Positions 1 through 5,487 are shown, counted from the first letter of the stretch. The stretch: 6,658 bases of DNA from Ktedonobacterales bacterium (GCA_025935235.1 JAICVT010000251.1:1-6658), one strand, 5' to 3'. Notes: a model not told the origin generated them from the sequence alone. Numbers and translations are program-made.

Positions 1-233
1 AGCAGGTCTTGAGCAGCCCGCAGGCGCAGCACATCGGCCTCGTGCGCGAACTGGAGCATCCGACGACAGGCGTAGTGCGAGTAGTGGATACGCCGCTGCA
101 TCTCTCCGAGACGCCCGCTACGCTGCGGCTGGCCCCGCCAACCCTCGGCCAGCACACGGCGGAGGTGTTGGCCGAGCTGGGCTACGACGCTGCGACCATC
201 GCCGCCTGGCGCGTCGACGGCACAGCGGTGTAA
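1..233 (+). CDS. Class III CoA-transferase (CaiB/BaiF family), C-terminal part only
   Basis: The reading frame is open from the left edge to a TAA at 231-233, so the 5' part lies outside the window; about 76 residues are visible. The end has the recognisable C-terminal pattern of CaiB/BaiF CoA-transferases: a segment near E-HPTTGVVRVVDTPLHLSETPA, then the hallmark PPTLGQHTAEVLAELGYD and a closing helix (ATIAAWRVDGTAV). Family members move CoA between carboxylic acids (carnitine, formyl/oxalate, mesaconate, malate/succinate and others) in the cytoplasm. The catalytic Asp lies in the missing N-terminal part, so neither substrate nor activity can be judged. Chloroflexales use such enzymes in the 3-hydroxypropionate bi-cycle, but nothing here ties this gene to that role. 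An internal TTG at 9 is not a credible start, because the frame continues upstream and the fold needs far more residues. Confidence 0.87.
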   Translation, partial: QVLSSPQAQHIGLVRELEHPTTGVVRVVDTPLHLSETPATLRLAPPTLGQHTAEVLAELGYDAATIAAWRVDGTAV

Positions 234-241
234 ACCATCTG

Positions 242-311
242 GCGGTTGTAACCGCACATGGGTGAGCCACGGCGGGGCCGCGAAGCTCGGCTCCGTCTGC
301 CGCCCGCGCGG
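242..311. repeat. Three-hairpin non-coding module, copy 1
   Basis: Three short inverted repeats follow one another beginning 9 bases after the CoA-transferase stop. First is GCGGTT-GT-AACCGC (242-255). Second is a stem of about 8 bp between 273-280 and 288-295, containing one G-T pair. Third is CCGC/GCGG (300-303 with 308-311) around a 4-base loop. The first hairpin matches the opening hairpin of the module at 1373-1429 except for one of its two loop bases, and both modules continue with two more hairpins, so they may be diverged copies of one dispersed element. A pyrimidine-rich stretch follows at about 340-357, but there is no proper T-run, so an intrinsic terminator for the CoA-transferase gene is possible but not shown. 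Confidence 0.45.
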
Positions 312-460
312 ACTCACTCGATCCCCATCCATGCCAATCTCTCTCTTCTTCCTCGCCGCACTCATCCAGACGTGCGCCTGTCCGTGTACATGTTGGTGGC
401 CCGGACAATGAGCGTCAACACAGTGTCGGCGGCTGGCCCGCCACACGAGAGGAGCGCACG

Positions 461-1231
461 ATGGGTGATAGGACAGAAGACGGACAGGTGAGCCAGGTTG
501 ACAGCGAGCGCGCGGAAAACCTGCTGAAGTCGAGCGAGCTGTTCCGCGCGACCAGCACGCGCCGCACGTTCATGTCGCGGCTGATGGCGGCTGGTGGTGG
601 GGTGGCGCTGGGCGCGGGCGTGGGCGGCGGGCTGCTGTTCCGCAATGGCGCTGGCGCGGTCGTCCACGCCGATGGCGTTGATCCGGTGGTCGCGTTCGGC
701 AACGCCGCTGTGGGCGCTGAGCGCATCGCCGTGGCGTTCTATGCGAATGCGCTGGGGCAAAGCTCGGCCTATGGTGTGGCCAGCGACGAGGCAATGGGGA
801 CACTGCTCAATAGCAGCCACCGCGACTACTTCCGCGCGGCGCGCCAGCAGGAGCAGGATCACCAGGATACGCTGGTCAGCCTGGGACTGTCGTTCCCCTA
901 CAGCGTCTTTGGCTTCCCATCTGGCACGTTCAATAGCGCCAGCGCCATGCTGGCATTGGGCGAGAAGCTGGAGAACATCTTCATTGGCGCCTACCTCGGC
1001 GCGATCAAGGCGGCGGCCAGCGAGACTAACACCTTCATCGCCGAAGCGGCGGCGCAGATCCTCGGCATCGAGTGCGAGCATCGCGTGCTGATCCGCGACA
1101 TCGCGGGCGATGATCCGCCCAACAATCGCGTCTTCGAGGGCAACCTCTCGTCAAACGGCTCGACGGTCTACGCCACCGCCAACGACGCCGTCAACGCGCT
1201 GCTGGCGTTGGGCATCACGGTCGTCAGCTAA
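461..1231 (+). CDS. Tat-exported ferritin-like (Ferritin_2 type) protein
   Basis: A 256-residue protein. The ATG at 461 is supported by GGAG at 451-454, six bases upstream. Residues 33-38 (TRRTFM) are a twin-arginine motif, followed by a glycine/alanine-rich hydrophobic stretch (about 42-60) and a plausible signal-peptidase site after VHA at residue 70, so the folded protein is predicted to be exported by the Tat route. The mature part reads as a four-helix ferritin-like bundle: a helix with E87 (VGAERIAVAFYANAL), a helix with the ExxH E131-H134, a helix with E168/E171, and a helix with the ExxH E204-H207. These are the residues expected to hold a di-iron centre. The pattern fits the Ferritin_2 / PF13668 group, found in many exported proteins of unknown reaction; iron storage or oxidase activity is not demonstrated. 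The 33-residue stretch before the RR pair is long for a Tat n-region. A GTG at 488 would shorten it but has a poorer ribosome site. The gene is monocistronic, with the convergent SRPBCC gene downstream. Confidence 0.85.
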   Translation: MGDRTEDGQVSQVDSERAENLLKSSELFRATSTRRTFMSRLMAAGGGVALGAGVGGGLLFRNGAGAVVHADGVDPVVAFGNAAVGAERIAVAFYANALGQSSAYGVASDEAMGTLLNSSHRDYFRAARQQEQDHQDTLVSLGLSFPYSVFGFPSGTFNSASAMLALGEKLENIFIGAYLGAIKAAASETNTFIAEAAAQILGIECEHRVLIRDIAGDDPPNNRVFEGNLSSNGSTVYATANDAVNALLALGITVVS

Positions 1232-1302
1232 CCGCTGGCGCGATCGCGCTCGCTTCCTCCCGGACCAGGCGAGCGACCAGTGGCGACCACCCCCCGATAC
1301 GA

Positions 1303-1344
1303 CGCCTCCTCGCCTATGCGCGCCATCGCGTAGGCGAGGAGGCG
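1303..1344. terminator. 18-bp inverted repeat between convergent genes, possible bidirectional terminator
   Basis: Bases 1303-1320 pair with 1327-1344 across a 6-base loop (1321-1326). One position (1317/1330) is a T-G pair and the rest are Watson-Crick. The repeat lies about 70 bases past the ferritin-like stop and about 110 bases past the SRPBCC stop on the other strand, where transcription from both genes would end. There is no T-run on either side, so this is not a canonical intrinsic terminator. It could instead be a mobile palindromic repeat or an RNA-stabilising end. Confidence 0.4.
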
Positions 1345-1372
1345 CCGCTGTGTGTGGATAGCGGTTGGCCCG

Positions 1373-1429
1373 GCGGTTGAAACCGCGCCTGAAGGGCCTT
1401 TCGGCCCACAAGACCCGCCTGCGCGGGTC
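1373..1429. repeat. Three-hairpin non-coding module, copy 2
   Basis: Three hairpins lie in series: GCGGTT-GA-AACCGC (1373-1386), GGGCC-TTTC-GGCCC (1394-1407) and GACCCGC-CTGC-GCGGGTC (1412-1429). All arms are perfectly complementary, with loops of 2 to 4 bases. The module ends 24 bases from the SRPBCC stop codon. A half copy of the first arm (GCGGTTG) also occurs at 1361-1367. From memory, similar strings of small hairpins opening with a GNGGTTGAAACC-like palindrome occur as dispersed non-coding repeats in Chloroflexota and Cyanobacteria. That recollection is unchecked. Confidence 0.6.
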
Positions 1430-1453
1430 CGCCTACATCCCAAGGGCGCAGAT

Positions 1454-1954
1454 TCAGCCGCCAGACGCTTCGGTTGTCCAGCGCTGGGCGAGCGCGTCCA
1501 GGCGGGCCAGCTCGTCGAGGTAAATGCGGCGCATGGTGGGCGCGAGCAGCGGCGTCAGCAGCCGCTCGATGGCGCCGCGCAGGCCGCCCTGGCCGCGCTG
1601 GACCGTGCTGATGTGGACCTGCGTGCGCTGGCCATCATCCAGCGGCGTCAGGGTGAAGGTCGTCACGGACGCGCTGTCTGGCTCACTCTCCACCAGCGTT
1701 CGGCCGGGGTCGGGCGCGCTGACGACGTGGCGCACGGCGCGGTTAGCTCCCGCCACGTGAAACGTGAACGTCATCACGGTTCCTGCGCCCTTGCCGCCCT
1801 CCACCACGCGGAAATCGCTGAAGGCTCCCGGCGGCAGGATATTCGGATGCCCGTTCCGGTAGTCGGTCAGAATGTCCCAGACCACCGCTGGCCGCGCCTG
1901 AATCGGCGCCGACGCCTCAAATGTGATGCCCTGGCTGGCGTTTTGCGCTGCCAT
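1454..1954 (-). CDS. SRPBCC (polyketide cyclase/START-fold) family protein
   Basis: A 166-residue cytoplasmic protein without signal peptide or membrane segment. The frame is open up to 2086, but the added 44 residues would be Gly/Arg/Pro-rich translation of a C-rich repeat. The ATG at 1954 is preceded by a strong GGAGGGGAG (1962-1970) and is taken as the start. The layout fits the hydrophobic-cavity SRPBCC fold (Polyketide_cyc2-like): a first strand (ITFEASAPIQA, 10-20), the helix PAVVWDILTDYRN with the loop GHPNILPPG (22-43), alternating strands (GAGTVMTFTFHV; TLVESEPD; SVTTFTLTPLDD; RTQVHISTV), and a long C-terminal helix (about 124-158). Members bind hydrophobic ligands, and some are cyclases or coenzyme-Q-binding chaperones. 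No residue here reveals the ligand. The gene lies downstream of korAB on the same strand, but 239 repeat-rich bases separate them, so co-transcription is uncertain. Confidence 0.82.
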   Translation of the reverse strand: MAAQNASQGITFEASAPIQARPAVVWDILTDYRNGHPNILPPGAFSDFRVVEGGKGAGTVMTFTFHVAGANRAVRHVVSAPDPGRTLVESEPDSASVTTFTLTPLDDGQRTQVHISTVQRGQGGLRGAIERLLTPLLAPTMRRIYLDELARLDALAQRWTTEASGG

Positions 1955-1960
1955 CGTCGC

Positions 1961-1970
1961 TCTCCCCTCC
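1961..1970 (-). promoter_or_regulatory. Ribosome binding site that fixes the SRPBCC start
   Basis: On the minus strand the mRNA reads GGAGGGGAGA, then GCGACG, then ATG. This is a near-consensus Shine-Dalgarno sequence at good spacing. It decides for the ATG at 1954 against the upstream in-frame ATG at 2086. Confidence 0.75.
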
Positions 1971-2046
1971 CGTTGCGCCCTCACCCGCCAGCAACCCCTG
2001 CCGCTGCATCCACCCTCCCTGACACCGCCAACCCCTGCCGCGCGTT

Positions 2047-2082
2047 CCCCTCCCTGAAGGGGAGGGGGCAGGGGGAGAGGTC
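2047..2082 (+). repeat. C/G-rich interspersed repeat, copy A
   Basis: An 8-bp stem CCCCTCCC (2047-2054) pairs with GGGAGGGG (2060-2067) around TGAAG. A tail of further G-runs follows (ending GGGGGAGAGGTC). The hairpin plus G-run tail recurs at 2151-2189 and 5626-5659, and inverted at 5523-5562. The element lies upstream of the SRPBCC gene, outside any supported coding region. Confidence 0.7.
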
Positions 2083-2095
2083 CCACACACGACCA

Positions 2096-2136
2096 GCGGC
2101 CCCGCTCTCACCACGCGAGCGATGAGTCGGGGCCGC
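2096..2136. repeat. 9-bp inverted repeat between repeats A and B
   Basis: GCGGCCCCG (2096-2104) pairs perfectly with CGGGGCCGC (2128-2136). Inside the 23-base interval, CTCA (2107-2110) can also pair with TGAG (2123-2126), extending the stem beyond a small internal loop. It lies 58 bases past the korB stop on the korB-transcribed side, so it could help end or stabilise the korAB message. The sequence that follows on the minus strand is G/T-rich without a T-run, so a classical intrinsic terminator is not shown. Confidence 0.5.
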
Positions 2137-2150
2137 CATGTCTCCAGTTC

Positions 2151-2189
2151 CCCCCTCCCCTCGCAGGGAGGGGGTTAGGGGGCGAGGTC
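2151..2189 (+). repeat. C/G-rich interspersed repeat, copy B
   Basis: A 9-bp stem CCCCCTCCC (2151-2159) pairs with GGGAGGGGG (2166-2174) around CTCGCA. A tail of TTA, GGGGG and CGAGGTC follows, matching the tail of copy A closely (GAGGGGG, 2-3 bases, GGGGG, N-GAGGTC). It ends 5 bases from the korB stop codon. Confidence 0.7.
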
Positions 2190-2193
2190 GCCG

Positions 2194-3237
2194 TCAGGCC
2201 AGCTCGGCCATCAGCTTGTCGAGCGTCTCGCGCGGTGGGCGCAGCTTCGACTCGTCGAGGCTGGCCAGCGGCGCATCAGGCAGATGCTCCAGCTCGCCAA
2301 GGCTGGGGCGCTTCTCGTCAATGTAAATCAGCCCGGTAATGAACTCCTGCTTCTGCTGGGCGTCTTCCAGCAGGCGCATGGCGGCGTAGCGATCGGTCGG
2401 ATCATGCTTGCCGTCGAGCTTGCGCAGGCGGACTTTCGAGCCATTCGGCATCGTCACATCCACCGTCTCGCCCTCGGCATAGTCCACCGTGATCTCCTGG
2501 CGCGGCGGGATGTAGGTGAACTCGTTGATGATCTCCTCGTGCGCCTTGCCCCAGGCGTAGCTCTTGGTGGAATCCTCGGCGTCGTTGAACGAGACACACG
2601 GGCTGATGATGTCGAGCACGGCCGTGCCGTTGTGGCTCAGCGCCGCCTTCAGCAACTGCTCCACCTGGCGCGGATCGCCCGCGAAGCTGCGAGCCACGAA
2701 GCCGCAGTCGGCCACCAGCGCCTCCAGGCAGATGTTGATCGGTGGCAGCTCGTTCAGCCCGGCGTACTTCAGCCGCTGGCCCTCATCGGCGGTGGCCGAG
2801 AACTGGCCCTTGGTCAGGCCGTACACGCCGTTGTTCTCGATGATATAGACCATCGGCACGTTGCGCCGCACCATGTGCTTGAACTGGCCCAGGCCGATGC
2901 TGCCAGTGTCGCCGTCGCCGCTGATGCCCACCGCCGCCATCAGGTGGTTGGCCAGCAGCGCGCCGGTCGCCGCCGAGGGCATGCGGCCATGCAGCCCGTT
3001 GAACCCGTGCGACTGGTTCAGGAAGTAGGCGGGCGTCTTGCTGGAGCAGCCGATGCCGCTCATCTTGATGAGGCTCGACGGCTCAATCGAGAGGTCGTAC
3101 GCCACCGAGATGATGCGCGCAGAGATCGAGTCGTGGCCGCATCCCTTGCATAGCGTGGACGGTTTGCCCTTGTAGTCGTTCTTGGTCAGGCCGATGAGGT
3201 TGAATCCCCCGGTCGGTGGTTCCTGTATCGCAGCCAT
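2194..3237 (-). CDS. korB: 2-oxoacid (2-oxoglutarate):ferredoxin oxidoreductase, beta subunit
   Basis: A 347-residue thiamine-diphosphate subunit of a 2-oxoacid:ferredoxin oxidoreductase. The enzyme cleaves a 2-oxoacid with CoA to acyl-CoA and CO2 and passes electrons to ferredoxin, or runs in reverse as a carboxylase. Visible motifs are LCKGCGH (C30, C33), GIGCSSK (C64) and ISPCVSFND (C214), the four cysteines expected to hold the proximal 4Fe-4S cluster. The thiamine-diphosphate/metal site is GDGD (107-110) through N135-N136, followed by GVYGLTKGQFSAT, which is typical of KorB/PorB. The frame is open to 3285, inside korA. The ATG at 3237 is chosen because AGGAG lies 11 bases upstream and the family's N-terminus begins shortly after it. 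It starts 5 bases after the korA stop, so the two are surely co-transcribed and probably co-translated. The motif context favours 2-oxoglutarate, but pyruvate or mixed specificity cannot be excluded. Confidence 0.93.
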   Translation of the reverse strand: MAAIQEPPTGGFNLIGLTKNDYKGKPSTLCKGCGHDSISARIISVAYDLSIEPSSLIKMSGIGCSSKTPAYFLNQSHGFNGLHGRMPSAATGALLANHLMAAVGISGDGDTGSIGLGQFKHMVRRNVPMVYIIENNGVYGLTKGQFSATADEGQRLKYAGLNELPPINICLEALVADCGFVARSFAGDPRQVEQLLKAALSHNGTAVLDIISPCVSFNDAEDSTKSYAWGKAHEEIINEFTYIPPRQEITVDYAEGETVDVTMPNGSKVRLRKLDGKHDPTDRYAAMRLLEDAQQKQEFITGLIYIDEKRPSLGELEHLPDAPLASLDESKLRPPRETLDKLMAELA

Positions 3238-3242
3238 GAGAC

Positions 3243-5096
3243 TTAGCGCTCCTGTTCCAGTGTGGCGATTGACCGCGAGATCCACAGCGCCGTCAGCGGC
3301 AGGCCCTCGCAGAGCGAGACCGACTGCATGTGCGCCGCGCGCGTGGGGTTCTCCGCCCGCAGAATGTTGAGCATCTGGCCATCAAAGTTGTTCTCGACCA
3401 CATACAGGCGGTCGTACTTCTCGATGAAGCGCGTCGCCTCGGCAGTAGTGGGCAGCGCGCGCAGCCGCAGATAGCTGGTCTTGAGGCCAGCCGCCGCCAG
3501 CATCTCGCGCGCCTCGCGGATGGCCGGGTCGTTCGAGCCGTAGCTGATGATGCCAACCTTGGCGCCCTCCATCTCGTCCACCACGGGCGCAGGGACGAGC
3601 GTGCGGGCGAAGTCGTGCTTGCGCCGCAGCCGCTCCAGGTTGGCCTGCCACTCGTCGGGCTTCTCGGTGTACTCGGCGTGTGTGTTGTGGCCGCTGCCGC
3701 GCACGAAATAGGCGGCCAACGGATGCTTCGTGCCAGGCAGCGTGCGCGGGCCGACGCCGCTCTGGTCATCGGCGTCGCTGTAGCGCTGGAAGCCGCCCAG
3801 CCGCTCCAGATCCTCGGCGCTGAGCACCTTGCCGCGATCAAATGGCTTGTCGGGATAGGCAAACTTCTCGCTCATCCACAGATTCATGCCCAGATCGAGG
3901 TCGCTCATCACGAAGATCGGCGTTTGCAGCCGGTCGGCCAGATCAAACGCCTGCCAGCCGAAGGCGAAGCACTCCTCCATGCTGGCGGGCAGCAGCAGCA
4001 CATGCCTGGTGTCGCCGTGGCCGAGGTAGTAGGCCATCAGGATGTCGCCCTGCGAGGTGCGCGTCGGCAGGCCGGTGCTCGGTCCCATCCGCTGGATGTC
4101 CCAGATGACGCAGGGGATGTCGGTGAAGTAGGCGAACCCAGCGTACTCGGTCATCAGCGAGATGCCCGGCCCAGAGGTCGAGGTCATCGCGCGGGCGCCC
4201 ATCCACCCGGCGCCGATCACCATGCCAATCGCGGCCAGCTCATCCTCGGCCTGCACGATGGCATAGTTGCGGATGCCCGTGTCCTTCTCGATGCGCAACT
4301 CCTTGGCGTAATCGCCGAGCGCGTCCACCAGGCTGGTGGAGGGCGTGATCGGGTACCACGCCGCGACGCTGACGCCGCCGAAGATGGAGCCGAGCGCGCC
4401 GGCTGAGTTGCCGTTGATCAGAATCTTGCCAGCGGTCTTGTTCGAGCGCTGCACGCGGAAGGGGTCGCGCTTGGTGATGTTCTGGCGGGTGTACTCGACG
4501 GCGGCCTTGACCACGCCAAAGTTGAGATCAATCGGCTTCTGCTTGCCGTTGAAGTGCTCGGAGATGGCCTGCTCGATCTCGTTCAGGTCTATGCCCAGCA
4601 GCTCGGCCAGCGCGCCGACATAGACCATGTTGGCCACATACGGGCGCAGGTCGGCGTTGGCGCCCGAATCCTTGGCCATCTGCTGCACAGGCAGCGAGTA
4701 ATAGGTGATGTCGTCGCGCGTCTCGGCCAGTTTCCACTCGGTCGGGTAGATCAACATGCCACCGGGCGCAACGCTAGCGACATCCTGCTCGGCCGTCGCT
4801 TTGTTGAGCGCGACGACCACCTCGGCGCTGTTGCGGCGGCCAACATAGCCCGCCTCGCTGACGCGGATGTGGAACCAGGTGGGCAACCCCTGGATGTTGG
4901 AGGGGAAGATGTTCTTGCCGCTGACGGGGATGCCCATGCGGAAGAGCGCGCGCACCAGGACATTATTGGCTGTCTGGCTGCCAGAGCCGTTGACCGTCGC
5001 GGCCACGATGCAGAAGTTGTTGACTCCCGCCGGGCTGACACGCAGGTCGTCAACCAGCGGACCTCGTTGTACGCTCGTGCTACTCATGAAACGCAT
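3243..5096 (-). CDS. korA: 2-oxoacid (2-oxoglutarate):ferredoxin oxidoreductase, fused gamma-alpha subunit
   Basis: A 617-residue protein that joins the gamma domain (about 27-205) and the alpha domain (about 224-617), as in the two-subunit KorAB enzymes of mycobacteria and halophilic archaea. The gamma part has the glycine-rich VNGSGSQTANN (35-45) and SGKNIFPSNIQGLPTW (59-74). The alpha part begins with ILINGNSAGALG and carries YPITPST (248-254), QAEDELAAIG (282-291), TSTSGPGISLM (305-315) and GPSTGLPTRTSQGD (338-351). These are signatures of the 2-oxoacid oxidoreductase alpha chain. The region around 512-540 (KVGIISYGSNDPAIREA) is the following alpha-chain domain. No ferredoxin-like CxxCxxC cluster is present, so the only cluster is the one in KorB and an external ferredoxin must be the partner. 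The ATG at 5096 is the first start in frame; an ATG at 5087 is an alternative. The Shine-Dalgarno sequence lies unusually far upstream (described separately). Confidence 0.93.
   Translation of the reverse strand: MRFMSSTSVQRGPLVDDLRVSPAGVNNFCIVAATVNGSGSQTANNVLVRALFRMGIPVSGKNIFPSNIQGLPTWFHIRVSEAGYVGRRNSAEVVVALNKATAEQDVASVAPGGMLIYPTEWKLAETRDDITYYSLPVQQMAKDSGANADLRPYVANMVYVGALAELLGIDLNEIEQAISEHFNGKQKPIDLNFGVVKAAVEYTRQNITKRDPFRVQRSNKTAGKILINGNSAGALGSIFGGVSVAAWYPITPSTSLVDALGDYAKELRIEKDTGIRNYAIVQAEDELAAIGMVIGAGWMGARAMTSTSGPGISLMTEYAGFAYFTDIPCVIWDIQRMGPSTGLPTRTSQGDILMAYYLGHGDTRHVLLLPASMEECFAFGWQAFDLADRLQTPIFVMSDLDLGMNLWMSEKFAYPDKPFDRGKVLSAEDLERLGGFQRYSDADDQSGVGPRTLPGTKHPLAAYFVRGSGHNTHAEYTEKPDEWQANLERLRRKHDFARTLVPAPVVDEMEGAKVGIISYGSNDPAIREAREMLAAAGLKTSYLRLRALPTTAEATRFIEKYDRLYVVENNFDGQMLNILRAENPTRAAHMQSVSLCEGLPLTALWISRSIATLEQER
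3249..3253 (-). promoter_or_regulatory. korB ribosome binding site inside the 3' end of korA
   Basis: The minus-strand mRNA reads AGGAG, then 11 bases that include the korA TAA, then the korB ATG at 3237. It supports this start over the upstream in-frame ATG at 3285. The layout suggests that ribosomes finishing korA help start korB. Confidence 0.65.
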
Positions 5097-5144
5097 TAGC
5101 GGCGTCGGCCTGAGCGATTCGGCAGCCGACGTCGCTCCTCCTTT
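5097..5144 (-). promoter_or_regulatory. korA leader: distant Shine-Dalgarno separated from the start by a hairpin
   Basis: On the minus strand, AAAGGAGGAG (5144-5135) is the best Shine-Dalgarno match near korA, but it ends 38 bases before the ATG at 5096, and no in-frame ATG, GTG or TTG lies between. The intervening bases fold: 5133-5125 pairs with 5109-5101, with seven consecutive perfect pairs (5131-5125 with 5109-5103), one A-C mismatch and a closing G-C pair, around a 15-base loop. If the stem forms, about 5 unpaired bases remain between the Shine-Dalgarno sequence and the ATG, a normal spacing. Alternatively, a CTG at 5125-5123 could start a 9-codon leader peptide whose TAA (5098-5096) overlaps the korA ATG as TAATG. 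Both readings are inference. Confidence 0.5.
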
Positions 5145-5207
5145 CGCTAGCGCATTGCGCGCTCCGCTGACTGCTGCTGATTGCTTCAGTCGTCTATCGT
5201 ACCCGCC

Positions 5208-5221
5208 GGGCCGCGCGGCCC
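5208..5221. promoter_or_regulatory. 14-bp perfect palindrome upstream of korA
   Basis: GGGCCGCGCGGCCC is a perfect palindrome about 110 bases upstream of the korA ATG and runs directly into CACGTG (5221-5226). On the minus strand a weak -10-like TACGAT lies just downstream of it (5202-5197), with no good -35. It could be an operator for korAB. In DNA this GC-rich a 14-bp palindrome can also arise by chance. Confidence 0.25.
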
Positions 5222-5285
5222 ACGTGTTGAAGCTATTGGGCGCTCAGAGCCGGTCGTGACCCGGCTGTGAGCAAACTGTGACGCG

Positions 5286-5468
5286 CTAACGACGCGCCAG
5301 GCTGTTGTCGGCGCTGGTCCACCGTGTTGTGCGTTGGGGGCCGGCGCCAATCGGCGCCGTCGCGCCACCGCGCGCCGTCGCCCGCAGAGACCGCATGTAT
5401 TCGCCATGCACGGTCGCGGCCAGTCGTGGCCAGGTGTAGCTGGCTATGGCCTGCCGCAGCGGGCGTCA
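5286..5468 (-). pseudogene. Remnant resembling the C-terminus of a group 1 glycosyltransferase
   Basis: In one minus-strand frame, between a TGA (5468-5466) and a TAG (5288-5286), the translation begins RPLRQAIASYTWPRLAATV and continues HGEYMRSL. This matches the usual end of GT4-type glycosyltransferases: a helix, then a Y/F-S/T-W-x-x-(L/V/I)-A motif, then an (L/M)-Y-x-x-(L/V) ending. The frame has no start codon before this segment and a stop directly upstream. The roughly 400-residue body of such an enzyme is absent, replaced by repeats C and D and the neighbouring gene. After MRSL the sequence becomes Arg/Thr/Gly-rich and includes a 7-bp hairpin (5342-5359), so the original stop is probably lost or shifted. 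I read it as a gene relic. The match is by eye over about 27 residues only. Confidence 0.45.
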
Positions 5469-5487
5469 ACCGCATCGGCGCCCTTCT

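Noticed and set aside
258..491. Plus-strand 77-codon frame between the CoA-transferase and ferritin-like genes
   Set aside because: It overlaps hairpin module copy 1 and the ferritin-like start, has no ribosome site and shows no protein-like pattern.
362..1081. Long minus-strand open frame opposite the ferritin-like gene (239 codons)
   Set aside because: It is the antisense of a well-supported gene. GC-rich third positions remove stops from the opposite strand, and the translation is Arg/Ala/His-rich with no domain.
1955..2086. N-terminal extension of the SRPBCC protein by 44 residues
   Set aside because: It would translate repeat A and other C-rich sequence, whereas the ATG at 1954 has a near-perfect Shine-Dalgarno sequence and begins just before the fold.
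1352..2125. Plus-strand open frame of 257 codons opposite the SRPBCC gene
   Set aside because: It is antisense to a gene with a good ribosome site and a recognisable fold, and it runs through both the hairpin module and repeat A. No protein-like pattern is visible.
2047..2189. CRISPR-like direct repeats (copies A and B)
   Set aside because: There are only two direct copies with imperfect matching, no regular spacers and no cas genes; hairpin repeats explain them better.
2284..3153. Plus-strand open frame of 289 codons opposite korB
   Set aside because: It is antisense to korB, whose cysteine and thiamine-diphosphate motifs are unmistakable. The opposite translation is composition-driven.
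3330..4406. Plus-strand open frame of 358 codons opposite korA
   Set aside because: It lies entirely within korA in antisense, with His/Gln/Ala/Arg-rich translation and no motif or ribosome site.
5464..5469. TTGACG on the minus strand as a -35 box
   Set aside because: No acceptable -10 lies 16-18 bases downstream; the bases there read TAGCCA or similar.
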